A DNA stretch of 64,000 nt from Lactifluus volemus (taxonomy: Eukaryota > Basidiomycota > Agaricomycetes > Russulales > Russulaceae), in assembly GCA_022376515.1 (NCBI GenBank), contig WTXI01000021.1, positions 186,001-250,000 of the forward strand, in the 5' to 3' direction. Below, in pieces: positions 11,300-22,014 of the stretch. A program made the position numbers and the translations under genes. Every line of letters starts with the position of its first letter. The first letter of the stretch is position 1. Under the pieces are notes generated by a model that worked only from the letters and a program-made list of their open reading frames with translations, ran no database searches and was not told the origin of the DNA.

Positions 11300-12290
11300 G
11301 CGTTCACTCGGGGAACAGGAAAATGTACCAAGGATTTGCAACGCAATTGCTGCAGGACAATGGGTCGGAGTCTGCAGACGATATGCAACTTCAAGGCTCC
11401 CAGAAGGAGATCTTCTTCGAAGAGGAGAGTCTTCCTTGAAGTCGTGGTTGAAATCGAAGTTCTCGGAAGATAGACTTTGAGGCCCTTACAGCGTCGCAAG
11501 CAATGTCTCTGCCGTATTCACATTGGCGTTCCATTCGCAGTTCCCAGTGTATCACTTTTAGCAAGATTCCGGCCACATCCGGGATCCATGCCAGTAGGAA
11601 GTTGCGCAAGTCTACTACTTTGGATCCCAATGTTAAATAACGTACATCATGATTCTAACATTTGAACATTCCGAGTCTTTGTTTTTTTGCACAAGCCAGT
11701 GTTCGGAGTGGAGAGTGTGTACTACAGAATGTAACACTGCAGGCGAAGCATCGCCGAGGGCCAACTTTTTCTGGACTACTCCAACGAATTATCTCTGTTA
11801 AAACGGCCTAAATTGCGACATTGATCATCATTACTGGGGTTTGTGCGAAGCCAGTGGGATACGATTAGATGAAAAACGTTCCGTCTCGTGAAAATCACGC
11901 CCGATTCTGGGCACCCACTACTATGTTCCTCATATCCCCTGAATCACAACCACCCCGATCGAAAAATCGCCCCTTGATCGACTACAGTCAAGCTAACCGG
12001 GTGGCCACTGGCAGCTACCTGTCGCTCATTGGTGAATGCGCGTCCTCCAGCATATTCAAACTCCTTCAAGTTAGGAACGGCCCCTAGTCACACTTCTCTT
12101 TCGTCAGGTTGGAGGCAACAAGGGATTTCTGTGACGAGCCTGTCCTGCACACAAAGAGTCTTCGCGTTGCTGAACGGAGTTACTTTCCTACCTCACGTGA
12201 CTCTCGACTCGACGATTCCAGCAAAGATCAACGAATACACGGACGCAATGCGCCCCACGAGGTAGCTTAGGCAGATCGTGAATTCGTGAT
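11300..12290 (-). pseudogene. Rearranged relic of A-type F-box gene
   Basis: Three pieces of an A-type gene are scrambled here. About 11310-11470 resembles the middle of the coding region (GTACCAAGGATTTGCAACGC is the counterpart of 19.43 kb). About 11590-12185 matches 18.75-19.30 kb, i.e. 3' flank plus the last codons. At about 12186 the sequence jumps to a match with 20.80-20.90 kb (TACCTCACGTGACTCTC). The gene body between is missing. No long frame survives, so it is non-coding. Confidence 0.65.
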
Positions 12291-13151
12291 GGTAGGCAGG
12301 TAAAGGCCCCATGTTGCTAGTGGGTCCAACATCGTCTGCGCAGTAAGCCTGAGTACCAGGCTGGTTGAACACGAATTATTAATGAGGCAAATGCACCTAG
12401 GCCCTCGCCAGAACTGAGTAAGAATTCGATGATATAGACGGACCGTCCCCAGAGCAGAGCGATGACCCTCGACTTTGAGCAGTTTTGTCCCGATTTGGAC
12501 ATCTCGACTTCATCTAATCTCAACCTCTCCACCGGACGAGGAGCGTAGATCGAGATGGATTCTGACCCCCAAAAAGTTATGTGCCACTTGGCGTGAAACT
12601 TTCTCATACACACTGTTAGTGCTGACAACGGTCCATCTCGCCCTCGCACGAACGCTGTACCCACGCCTTGATCGTTCGGCGGAGGTGGCGATCTTGAACG
12701 GTGGTCACGCCTTGCCTAAGATGCGAGGAAACCGCCGATATTGTGCGGCCGAGGCAAAGTGTCATGTAGTGGTAGGGGCACTCATGCTCAAGTAAAAGAG
12801 AGGTGGCCGAACCAGCGAGCCTCAAAATACTATATCCCATGGGGCTAGCTCAAAATGCGAACGAATGAAGAGCGGGTGGTGAGAGCGCAACCAATTGTCC
12901 ATGTTAAAATGGTCTAAATTCTGACGTTGAGCATACTGTGACTGTTCGTAATCTTGGAATCATGGAAAGAAGGGACGGGAGGTATAGTGAAAGTCACCGT
13001 TGGTGACACTGGAAGGTATGAGATGGTGTGGAAACGAAGGGGTCTGTGATAAGGTGTTTAGGTATACCGGCCGGGTATGAGCAAACGGAAGATTCCATGT
13101 CGTGGATATCACAGTCAATTTAGGCACTGCTGTGCTCCTATAATGCCTGGC
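12291..13151. other. Intergenic, segmentally duplicated
   Basis: From about 12735 it matches 25.07-25.47 kb, the 3' flank of the split F-box gene (shared GAACCAGCGAGCCT, GAAGGGACGGGAGGTATAGTG). No gene seen. Confidence 0.55.
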
Positions 13152-14744
13152 TCACATCCACTTTGGTCGAATAAACACAGAATCATCATTACAGACCATG
13201 ATTTGGTGAACAGGGTGGCCTGCTACCTGTCGTTCATTGATAAATGTTGAAAATACGTCCCGAGCATGGCATCCTCCAGAATATCGAAGCTTCTGCAGGT
13301 TAGGAAGGACCCCTGGTGGCATGTCTCCATCGTCATATTGTAGGGAACGAGAGATTTCAGTGACGAGCCTGTCTCGCACACAAAGAGTCTTCGCATTGTT
13401 GAACAATTTAAGAAGCTTGCGCCACTTGGTTCGGTCGGTCTCCATGGGTGAGTATAGATACCACTGGTCTCCGTAAATGATCTTCTCGTCGAGCACGACG
13501 TGCTTCACGGAGGAGAGTAAGGGCGAGATGGGGTCGATGATTTGCAATGCGGACGCTACCTGCCCAAGAGGGGGTCCGTCACTCATTTGCAACTGCAGAA
13601 GGGTGATTGTCCTCGAAGATATCGCCTTGAAGCTGAGTCCCCGACTGAAATTGAAAATGAGCTTGACAGCGTTGAAACTGAAATTCTCAGATGTTTGCAT
13701 GAACCGCAAGAGGTGTGAACTGGTGAACGTATCGATGAGCGAGTTGGAATAGGCGTTGAAGATGCGGAGGGAAGGGGCGCTGATCCGAGAAACAAGGCCC
13801 CCCAAGTATGTTGTCTGACCTTTGAATACAAACGAGTGTAGGTTGCTGAGAGTCACATTTGGCATATGGGCCACATCTCTCTCCACATCATAGTTTTCGA
13901 AAGGGTAAGAATAGTTGATCTCGAGCCTCTCCAGGTGGTGCATAGCTGAGAGCCGAGTAAGTAATTGACTGGGGCGGGAATAGCCGGACTCTGGGGTCTT
14001 TGTAAGTTTGAGTGTAACGATTCCCGCAGTGGTTGTGGGTGAATGAAATCCAATTGGAAGGAAGGCGGCCATCTGGAGTTCAAGGTGCCGTAGATTGGGT
14101 GCCTGAAACCCCGGAGGAACGAAGACGTCCGAGTGTTGTAGATTGACCAGAGGGCCGATAAAAAAGCGCTCCAGAATCGGATATTGGCCATCCATCGCCA
14201 TAGCGAACTTGCTCAACTCTGAAGTTGGAAAAATAAAGGAAATCCGACGCACGCGATTACGGTGAGAGAGTGCGAGCAGTATACTGGATTCATCCTCTGC
14301 GGTTAACTTCCTACCAACCTGGTTACCGTGATAATAGATGGCGAGTGGGAGGGGCGGTGAATGTGCCAGCATGTCCGCGACATGCACTCCATACGTGCAG
14401 AGGAGATGAAGGTCGAGCCGAGATGGGGATACGAGAATGAGATTCCTCCACAATCGACATACACGTGCCAGTTTGTACCACCAACGTTGGCGGAGCCAAT
14501 AGATTCTACTGTTATCTTGATATTCGTCCGGGTCAGCTAGTCGATAGACATCAAATATGTTGAGAAGCACGTCGTCATTAAGGACACAAATAGGCGAGTA
14601 TGGTCCATTTCTAGTGGGCCCTATTGATTCGCCCGATTGTGAACGGATAAGGGACACAGTGTTTTGGGACTCACCAGTTGGGGGACCTTGGCCTTTCCCT
14701 CCATTAAGGGAGAGAGAAAGGGGATTCGGAAGGTAATTAGACAT
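13152..14744 (-). CDS. A-type F-box/LRR-like protein
   Basis: Predicted 512 aa. Exon 1 is 14744-14675 (MSNYLPNPLSLSLNGGKGQG) and exon 2 is 14620-13152. The 54-nt intron (14674-14621, GTGAGT..ATAG) is a multiple of three without stops, so an unspliced 530-aa form is also open. Splicing yields TGPTRNGPYSPI, matching paralogues. The F-box segment (about 36-95) has LNDDVLLNIFDVYR and RQRWWYKLARVCRLWRNLIL; degenerate leucine-rich repeats fill the rest, ending FIRPKWM. It is the closest relative of the gene split by the retrotransposon at 25.5-32.9 kb, and it preserves that gene's empty insertion site near 13.85 kb. Role by family: SCF substrate adaptor. Confidence 0.87.
   Translation of the reverse strand: MSNYLPNPLSLSLNGGKGQGPPTGESQNTVSLIRSQSGESIGPTRNGPYSPICVLNDDVLLNIFDVYRLADPDEYQDNSRIYWLRQRWWYKLARVCRLWRNLILVSPSRLDLHLLCTYGVHVADMLAHSPPLPLAIYYHGNQVGRKLTAEDESSILLALSHRNRVRRISFIFPTSELSKFAMAMDGQYPILERFFIGPLVNLQHSDVFVPPGFQAPNLRHLELQMAAFLPIGFHSPTTTAGIVTLKLTKTPESGYSRPSQLLTRLSAMHHLERLEINYSYPFENYDVERDVAHMPNVTLSNLHSFVFKGQTTYLGGLVSRISAPSLRIFNAYSNSLIDTFTSSHLLRFMQTSENFSFNAVKLIFNFSRGLSFKAISSRTITLLQLQMSDGPPLGQVASALQIIDPISPLLSSVKHVVLDEKIIYGDQWYLYSPMETDRTKWRKLLKLFNNAKTLCVRDRLVTEISRSLQYDDGDMPPGVLPNLQKLRYSGGCHARDVFSTFINERQVAGHPVHQIMVCNDDSVFIRPKWM
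14621..14674 (-). other. Conserved A-type intron, in-frame
   Basis: A 54-nt phase-1 intron, GTGAGTCCCAAAAC donor side and AATAG acceptor. Because it lacks stops and is divisible by three, retention would add 18 residues rather than break the protein. Confidence 0.7.
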
Positions 14745-15980
14745 GTCAGGAGGTGAGTCACGGTAGCCTCAGTCAAATGGGCCCGGTGCGGGCGGTGAAC
14801 TTTATCCGGAACGTCAACCCGGTTGCTACTGTACAGTACTAACGCCCTTTCTGATCAGCCACGCTATGGATACACGTCATATTCGAGGCTCTGATTGGCT
14901 GTTGCGAACGCTAAGCGTGCCATTTTGGAAATATTGTAAACTCCGACACAGGCAGGCGTGACAAATACACTGTTTTTTTTTATTTCGCCACACGCTACGA
15001 TTTCTACCAGAAACAAATGTATGGAATATGTGGGTACTAGATACTGTAGGCTGAATTTTGTGCTGATTGAGTAAGAAATGGACGAGAAATTTGGATGATC
15101 AGAAGGGGAGGTCCCCCGTTAGTACAGCACACTCAATGTCCCGAATCCTGGTTTGGTATGTTTCCGGTGACACTTCTGGACGTCCCACAGCTCCCAGTGG
15201 TCACAGAAAAAAAAATAAGATATACCGCAATAGTATACTGGACATACTGTTCTACTAACTTAGTAGTAGTATGACTGGTATCCCCAAAACTTATTCCAGC
15301 GATGCTCGCGGCTCGCTATGGTCTCGGATCACCTGCTAGAAGGCACCCATCTGTCGTAGCTTCACGAGCAATGCGTATCCACCGATCCCCATGCCATTTG
15401 TAGGAGGATGCTGACTGATCCGAAATCCGAGTCCCCTGGGCCGGTCTGGAAGAGGATTCACGTCAACTCGAGCCAGGAATACTTTCGAGACCAACTTGAA
15501 CGACCTCGCTTTTAACAGGTATTTTGATGAGTCTTGATACGCTCAAGACCTAGAGTGCATGTATCTTGAGCTGCAGTACTACGATGGCGGAAAACGGGCC
15601 CGGAGGCAAAACGACGATTTCATGTACCTGACTCACGCTTGCACGACTGGACCCACATAGAAGTAGCAATTTGTAGCAATAAGTGGGTTCGGGAATCCTT
15701 TCGGACGAATGCACCAACGCTCATTATAATAAATACTAGTACTTCGTATTACAGTGGACACGTTTGACGGAGGCCTAGAAAAAAACAGCAGATTCAAACA
15801 TGAAGGCATGAAACAACGGACTAAAAAATAGCCATAACATAATGTTGTGGACAACATCAGCCGCGAAGCCGGTAAATACCGAAGATGAATTATCAACGCA
15901 TGACGCCCTTGTTCTTGACATATAAACTACGAACCGTAGGACCCAAATGATTATCAGTTTTTCACCCTTCCAAGTCTCAA
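14745..15980. other. Intergenic; duplicated blocks
   Basis: About 15.12-15.35 kb matches 33.00-33.17 kb (CAGCACACTCAATG, CTGGACGTCCCACAGCTCCC, GGTCTCGGATCA), so the A-type segmental copy extends upstream of the gene. About 15.6-15.9 kb is the 3' flank shared by B-type genes. No protein recognised. Confidence 0.55.
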
Positions 15981-17624
15981 TTACGTGCTCGAGCCATGGT
16001 TCAACCTTCTTATACGAAGAGCTGCAGGGCTTCGGGACCGATACGAAGGAAGTTCAAGGGGGTGGACCCTGACTGGGTGACCGGAATGCCGACGTGCAGC
16101 GATGAATAGCTCCATGCAGGGCTGCATGTATTTAGCTCCCAGCTTGGACTCGTAATCCTTGTAAAAGTAGATATCCTGAAGCGCAGGTAACACCTCCGTA
16201 ACTCTTTCCCCGGTGAGCCATCGGAGCGGAGATACAAGGAATGACTGATCGCCAGTTAAACGCAGTGTGCGAACAGCAGTGAACGGGCGGAAAAGATCCA
16301 GCCATTCTGCATTGTCCATGAAGACCTCCAAATGCTCCTGAAGCTTGTAGGGAGAGTGGATGGCGATGGCGAGCTCTGTAATGCCGGAGAGTAAAGACAA
16401 AGACCGGGACAATACCTGTGCCAGAGACGAGGCGTGCCAATCTGGCCTTTCGCCTTCACCATGAATTTTCAGGTCGAGGGGATACTTCACGGTCCCCTTT
16501 AGTAGGCCAAGTCTTATGTCGGCATAATGTTCGCTAATCGTCACATTCGCACGACTGAATGACCAAAGCGTCTGTGAATGATAGACTAGTTCTCGGATGT
16601 CCAAGATGGGCTCCGAGAAGAATGTGATCGAGAACGTTTCGAGTTGAGGGGCATCAATTTGAGCCAGGAGGGCCTCCAAGTACTCGTTGACACCACGAAA
16701 ATAGAATGTTGTGAGAGCGGGGAGGATAAGGCGTGTGAATGGAGGTGGATATCGAGTTATTCGATCAAGGTGAAATTCTTGGAACCCGATGGAAAGGGTG
16801 GTGAGCCTGGTCAAGGCAGAGAGGCCTGTGGCCATCGCGTCGGGTGAAATGTATCCAAGCTCGGGAATACTTTGCACCCATAGATCCGAAAGATCCTTGA
16901 AAGTCAAACTCGAAAGAAGTTGAGGTAATGTTGGAAATGGAACGCCGGTCAAAGTGAGAGATTGTAGGTGTGGGGCAGATCCCACTAAAAAGGTATCGGG
17001 AAGCTGCCTGAGTAATGTCCCATCTACTGGTGCACCCTCATCCTGAGGCTCTGACTCGGACCAAATATCAAGACTTGTCAGCGCGGGGAATGGCCCTTGC
17101 ATGATTGTCGTGAATCTCTCGAATTCAGGTTGTGAATGTGGTACACCGATATGGACTTGACATATGCGGTCACGATGCTCCAGTGCGGTAACAATATATT
17201 CCCCGAGATCGTAACGGTGAGGCCGGTCAGGGAATACTTCGATAGGAAAGGGAGGCCAGACGTCCAACAACTTCACAGAAGTATCATTTATGCAGTAAAT
17301 GCGTAGGTCGAGACGGAGTGGGGATGAAAACATGACGTATCGCCATCTTTGGCATACTTCTGCGAGTTCATGCCAGATCAGTGGCCACGGTCCCGGCCAC
17401 GGGTATTCGAGGAACAACTCATCCTGACACTTGAGAGTAACCACTCGACAGAAGGCGAAGATAATCAAGAGGACTTCGTCTGGGAGAGTATTGATTGTGA
17501 CATGTGGCGAAATGTGGCCTGGACCAGATAAGTATGTGATCATCGTGGGGACTAAAGCAAAAGACGTACATTTCCTAGCCATAACAGCTTCCCCCATTAC
17601 AGGTCTGAGAAGCTTGTTTGGCAT
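15981..17624 (-). CDS. B-type F-box/LRR-like protein
   Basis: Predicted 530 aa from exons 17624-17570 and 17518-15981. The 51-nt intron (17569-17519) has GTACGT and CCAG ends and is open in frame, so an unspliced 547-aa reading exists. The start MPNKLLRPVMGEAVMARKC aligns with the first exon of the 6.0-kb copy. F-box: LPDEVLLIIFAFCR, then WPGPWPLIWHELAEVCQRWR. The leucine-rich part keeps LPQLLSSL, LGYISPDAMATGLSALTRL and DAPQLETFSITFF. The C-terminus extends past HSGHPVRVHP to NHGSST. No lesion. A CACGTG promoter block lies 143 bp upstream. Role as SCF substrate receptor is inferred from the family. Confidence 0.87.
   Translation of the reverse strand: MPNKLLRPVMGEAVMARKCTSFALVPTMITYLSGPGHISPHVTINTLPDEVLLIIFAFCRVVTLKCQDELFLEYPWPGPWPLIWHELAEVCQRWRYVMFSSPLRLDLRIYCINDTSVKLLDVWPPFPIEVFPDRPHRYDLGEYIVTALEHRDRICQVHIGVPHSQPEFERFTTIMQGPFPALTSLDIWSESEPQDEGAPVDGTLLRQLPDTFLVGSAPHLQSLTLTGVPFPTLPQLLSSLTFKDLSDLWVQSIPELGYISPDAMATGLSALTRLTTLSIGFQEFHLDRITRYPPPFTRLILPALTTFYFRGVNEYLEALLAQIDAPQLETFSITFFSEPILDIRELVYHSQTLWSFSRANVTISEHYADIRLGLLKGTVKYPLDLKIHGEGERPDWHASSLAQVLSRSLSLLSGITELAIAIHSPYKLQEHLEVFMDNAEWLDLFRPFTAVRTLRLTGDQSFLVSPLRWLTGERVTEVLPALQDIYFYKDYESKLGAKYMQPCMELFIAARRHSGHPVRVHPLELPSYRSRSPAALRIRRLNHGSST
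17519..17569 (-). other. Conserved B-type intron, in-frame
   Basis: A 51-nt phase-1 intron (GTACGT..GGTCCAG), homologous in position to the introns at 7465 and 4753. It carries no stop in the coding frame. Confidence 0.7.
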
Positions 17625-19058
17625 TTCAAGTTATTGTGAAAAGAGGAAGGTCAGGATATTGATACTGTTAGAGTTGATGAACAACCACCCTTCGGGGGAT
17701 GTGGACGTCGTACTTATTAATCATGCTACAATAGACTCGGCCGGATCAAAAAGGTCCGAATCGGAGCACGTGATGAGCGAGCGGCCAGCAGACCCGTCCT
17801 CGAACCAATCGAAAGTTCCGAGTCGTTTCTACGACCCATACATGGCTTTTGCTACACTTCCCTCAGAACTTCTCTTTTTCCAAGGTGATCTTCTGAGTGC
17901 TCAATGTCGCGCGGTTTTAGACCATTTTAGCAGAGACAATTTGTTGGTATAGGCCAGAAAAGGCAATGGAATGTTGGCTTCGCTTGCCGTGACGCTCCAG
18001 CGCTGCAGCTGAACCGCCACGGTGTGCTTTCCCTTTTTATTCATCTTCTTTCCAGTGACTGAGAATCGCTTATAACGAAGTTTCATTCAATAACGACGAC
18101 AATGCTCCATGGATATGCACAAGATTGGCGACCGTGACCCTACGAGCTACAGGCATGTACTCATAATTAAAAGGTCAATACAGTCGATTGTGTAGGGAGA
18201 ATATTACACAGAGTACACTTTAACGCGGGAACCCGACAGTTTTTCAACGACGTGGAGTCATTCTCAGGGCTACGATACTGTGCTACTCCTCACAGTGCAA
18301 GAAATCCAAGAGCCTGGGGAACGCGTCGGGTCCTACCATTGCATCACTACCACAAATATCGTGGGTCGAAAAGTAAGTAGTATGGTGCGTCGGAGGTGAG
18401 ATCATGATAGTCAACAAAAAAAAACGCAAGCTGTCCCAAAGCGTTGGAATATGAGAACGAGGTTGAGGTCAGAACACAAGCACAAAACGAGAGCGGCATG
18501 CCCCCCCCCAGGTACCTCTGTTCATTCGGTAAAAATCTACAAAAGAGCAGCCCAAATTGGCTCTGGAGTACCATCATGACAGTGGCCTGAGTGCCCTATG
18601 GGCATGCAGGTGTTCTGGCCGCTGGCATGCTTACAGAGACATGGGAGGGAGTTACCAAAGGGCAGGTGACAGAGAGGCGAGCTGAGCAACAGCCCGAGGC
18701 GGCTAAGGTCCAAGTCACCGGAACTGACCAATTTCTCACGATCAGCCTTAAGTAGGAAGTTGCGCAGATCTACTGCTTTAGATCCTAATGACCTAAGCGT
18801 ACATCACGATTCTAACGTTTGAACATTCTCTGCACAAGTCAGGCAGAGAGTGTGACTACAGAATGCAACACGGCAGGCGAAGCTTCGCCGAGGGCTAACT
18901 TTTTTCTGGACTACTCCAACGAATCATCTCTGTTAAAACGGTCTAAATTGCGACATTGAGCGTCATTACTCAGAGGCAAATGGGATGTGAACAGATGAAA
19001 AACGTTCCGTCTCGTGAATACTACGGGCTTCCACTTCTATGCTCCCCACGTCCCTGAA
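17625..19058. other. Intergenic; duplicated flanks
   Basis: 17.63-18.45 kb is homologous to 7.57-8.45 kb (B-type upstream DNA). 18.65-19.06 kb is homologous to 11.02-11.87 kb (A-type 3' flank). No gene recognised. Confidence 0.55.
17767..17772. promoter_or_regulatory. CACGTG E-box in conserved B-type promoter block
   Basis: CACGTG within AATCGGAGCACGTGATGAGC, 143 bp upstream of the start at 17624. Confidence 0.45.
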
Positions 19059-20687
19059 TCACAACCACTCCGATCGAAAAATTGTCCCTTGATCGACTAC
19101 AGTCAAGTTAACCGGGTGGCCTGCTACCTGTCGCTCATCGGTGAATGCGGTGAATGCGTCTCGAGCATCGCATCCTCCAGCATATTCAAGCTCCTTCAGG
19201 TTATTAGGAACGGCCCCTGGTCGCACCTCTCTATCGTCAGGTTGTAGGAGGCAATAAGGGGTGTCTGTGACGAGCCCGTCTTGCACACAGAGAGTCTTCG
19301 CGTTGCTGAACGGTCCAAGAAGTTCGCGCCACTGTGTTCGATCGATCTTGTTGTTGGGTAATTGCCACTGATTAAACATCCTATAACCGAGTACGACTTG
19401 CTCCACGACGGAGAGTATCGGTGAGAATGTACCGAGGATTTGCAATGCGCATGCTACCTGCCAGTCGACGCGTTCGTACATCACATTCAACTGCAAGGCT
19501 GGGATATTCTTCGAAGTCAACACCACGAACTCGATGGAATCCCAGTTGAAAACGAGCTTGACAGCGTGAAATCTGAGATTCTCAGATGTTTGCATGAACC
19601 GAAACAGGGATGAAATAGTGAACGTGGGCTGATTGCCGAGATGGATTTTGAGATTGCTGAGGGAAGGCGCGCTGATCCAAGAAACAAGGCCCTCCAAGTA
19701 TGCGCTCGTACCTAGGTACACAAACGAGCGTAGGTTAGTAAGCGTCACTTGGGTCATCTTTGGCGTGTGGGACGATTGTCTCTCCATATCGAGGTTGGAG
19801 AATGGGTAAGAAAATTGAATCACGAGCGTCTCCAGCTGGTGCATAACTGAAAGCCGAGAAAGTATATGACTGGGTGGGAAATAGGGGGATGACGGTATAT
19901 TCACAAGCTTGAGACTGATGAGGCCGGCGGTGGTCACGGTTGTGAGTGGAAGGAAAGTGGTCAATCCAGATGCAAGGCGGGATAATTTGGGTGCTTGAAA
20001 CGTTAAGGGCAAGGCCAACCTTGGGGGCTCTCTGGTCAGATGTTCGATATGCATCTGTTCGAGATTAGGGTACTGGCCACCCATTGCCATGATAAACTTT
20101 CTCAAGTTTGGAGTTGGCATCCAAAAGGAGATATGTCGCACGCGATCACGGTGAGAGAGTGCGAGCATTATACCCGATTTATCTTGTGCACTTATCTCAC
20201 TACGTCCGTCTTGATAATAAATGATGAGCGGGAAAGGTGGCGAATGTGCCAGCATGTCCGCTACAGGCACTCCATACGTGCAGAGGAGATGGAGACGGAG
20301 CCGAGAGGGAGATGAAAAAATTAGATTTCTCCAGATTCGACAAACATGCGCCAGTTTGTACCACCAACGTTGGCGGTTCCAATACATTCCACGTTCGCCA
20401 TCACCGTCTTTGGTATCTTCATATTCGCCTGTGTCGGCTAATCGATAGACATCAAAGATATTGAGAAGCACGTCATCGTTAAGGGCATAGATGGGTGTGT
20501 ATGAGATATTGCTAGTTTGCCCTATTGTTTCGCGAGTTTTTGAAGGTTGGGTTACTACTAATAGTAAGGACACAGCGATTCAGGACTCACCACTGGCACA
20601 CGGCGGCGCCGGGGGACATTCAATTTGGTCTTGCCGTCCATTAAGGGAGAGAGAGATGCCAGTGGGGGTCGACAGGTAATTGTGCAT
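19059..20687 (-). CDS. A-type F-box/LRR-like protein
   Basis: Predicted 519 aa. Exon 1 (20687-20591) starts MHNYLSTPTGISLSLNG. The 69-nt intron (20590-20522, GTGAGTCC..AATAG) contains stops, and exon 2 is 20521-19059. Splicing gives GQTSNISYTPIYALNDDVLLN. The F-box segment holds FDVYRLADTGEY and RQRWWYKLAHVCRIWRNLIF, then ADMLAHSPPFPLIIYY. The leucine-rich half includes LRSFVYLGTSAYLEGLVSW and ends IFRSEWL. No frameshift, so this is the reference used to recognise lesions in the 0.4-kb copy. A truncated relative follows directly upstream at 20.8-21.6 kb. Substrate-adaptor role is inferred from the family. Confidence 0.87.
20522..20590 (-). other. Conserved A-type intron
   Basis: A 69-nt phase-1 intron, GTGAGTCCTGAATC donor side, AATAG acceptor; contains in-frame stops. 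Confidence 0.78.
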
Positions 20688-20805
20688 GTCAGAAAGGCGA
20701 CACTGAGTGATGATATTGGTGGAGGTGTGGTTGAAAAGGGTGGGCAAGGCGGACATGAGCTTTTTGGCCGCGCTTTAACCAGTTAACTGTTAACCCTTTT
20801 CTACC

Positions 20806-21600
20806 TCACGTGACTCTCCCCTCGACGATTCCAGCAAAGATCGACGAATACACGGGCGCAATATGCGTCCCACGAGATAGCCTAGACCGATCGTGAATTC
20901 GTGGTTGTAGGCGTTCCAGGGTAAAGGTCAAGTCCGTGAGTTGATCGGTCAGAATATCAATAAACATGCGTTCCAGAATCTGGAGTTTGCAATTCATCGC
21001 CATTATGAGCTTGTTCTTGTTGGAAGTTGGCACCACAATGGAGACACGGTGCACGCGGCCACGGTGAAAGAGTGCTGGCAGTATACTGGATTTATCTTCT
21101 GCAGTTATCTCCCATTCATCGTCGTGATAATCGATTATGAGTCGCGGTAGTGGCAAATGCGCCAGCATGTCCGCTACATACACACCACACGTGCAGAAAA
21201 ACAAGATGGAGGTCCAGTCGAAAGGGATATCCAAGAATAAGATTCCTCAAATGGGCAAACATGGACCAGCTTGTACCACCAACGTTGGTGGTCCCAATAG
21301 ATCTCATGTTTGCCACCCTCATCTTCATATTAGTCCGGGTTGGCTAGTCGATATACATCAAATGTATGGAGAAGCAGGTCATCGTTACGAGCATAGATGG
21401 GTGAGATTGGTAAATTGCTTGCTCCAGTGGGCACTATCAATTATTCGGGAGTTTGTGACGATACGGATTAGGGGCACAGCGTTTCTGGACATACCACTGG
21501 TACTGGTGGGACCCTGACCTTGCCCTCCATCAGGGGAATGAGAAATGGGTGTCGACAAGTGATCGGGCGTGTCAGAAAGGGGAGCGAGTGACAACGGTCC
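20806..21600 (-). pseudogene. Truncated A-type F-box pseudogene
   Basis: Exon-1-like sequence (LSTPISHSPDGGQGQGP) lies near 21.5-21.58 kb. A changed donor (GTATGT) follows at the usual intron position, and an F-box start reads LLLHTFDVYRLANPD. A stop (TAA) then replaces the codon after NPD, near 21.33 kb, and the frame shifts. From 21234 a 142-codon frame keeps CGVYVADMLAH and an altered middle region, but the C-terminal two thirds are missing. The end (20.80-20.90 kb) also occurs at 12.19-12.29 kb, fused there to a different A-type relic. Clearly non-functional as an F-box gene. Confidence 0.7.
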
Positions 21601-21999
21601 GCGCCGTAACGTGTGATTGGGACGCGGGCTCGGGTGCCGGGGCCCAACACCGAAGGTCGACCCCAACCGTGTTGCGATCTCACCAGCTACCACCGAAATT
21701 CATGCGAACTTCAGTCAGTTTTCTGCACTGAAATAGACTCCTAACTGAGCATTCTTTTAGGGGTGAATACAAACGTACAATGCACAGCACCGCCAGTACA
21801 AGACCCTCACGGCTGCTACTATAGCCTCACCAAGTACTGTACGAGGCTAGATCGATGCCTCATCTCTGTCACACCTATTTTATCCACCAACAGAAACAAA
21901 TGCTGGTGTATACCTACATATATATATTGCCAGACAGGGGCACCCTATGCGCTGTGGCGGCAGCACAAATGTTCTGCGCTTTTCAATCTCCGACTGAAA
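21601..21999. other. Intergenic
   Basis: The frame of the downstream gene stays open back to 21763 but the upstream part looks non-coding (many Cys/Tyr codons, no motif). No other feature seen. Confidence 0.4.
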
Positions 22000-22014
22000 A
22001 TGATATCACCAACC

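Noticed and set aside
12187..12192. CACGTG in TACCTCACGTGACTC at 12.19 and 20.81 kb as promoter elements
   Set aside because: These lie inside relic sequence with no gene start at the right distance; they are duplicated by descent.
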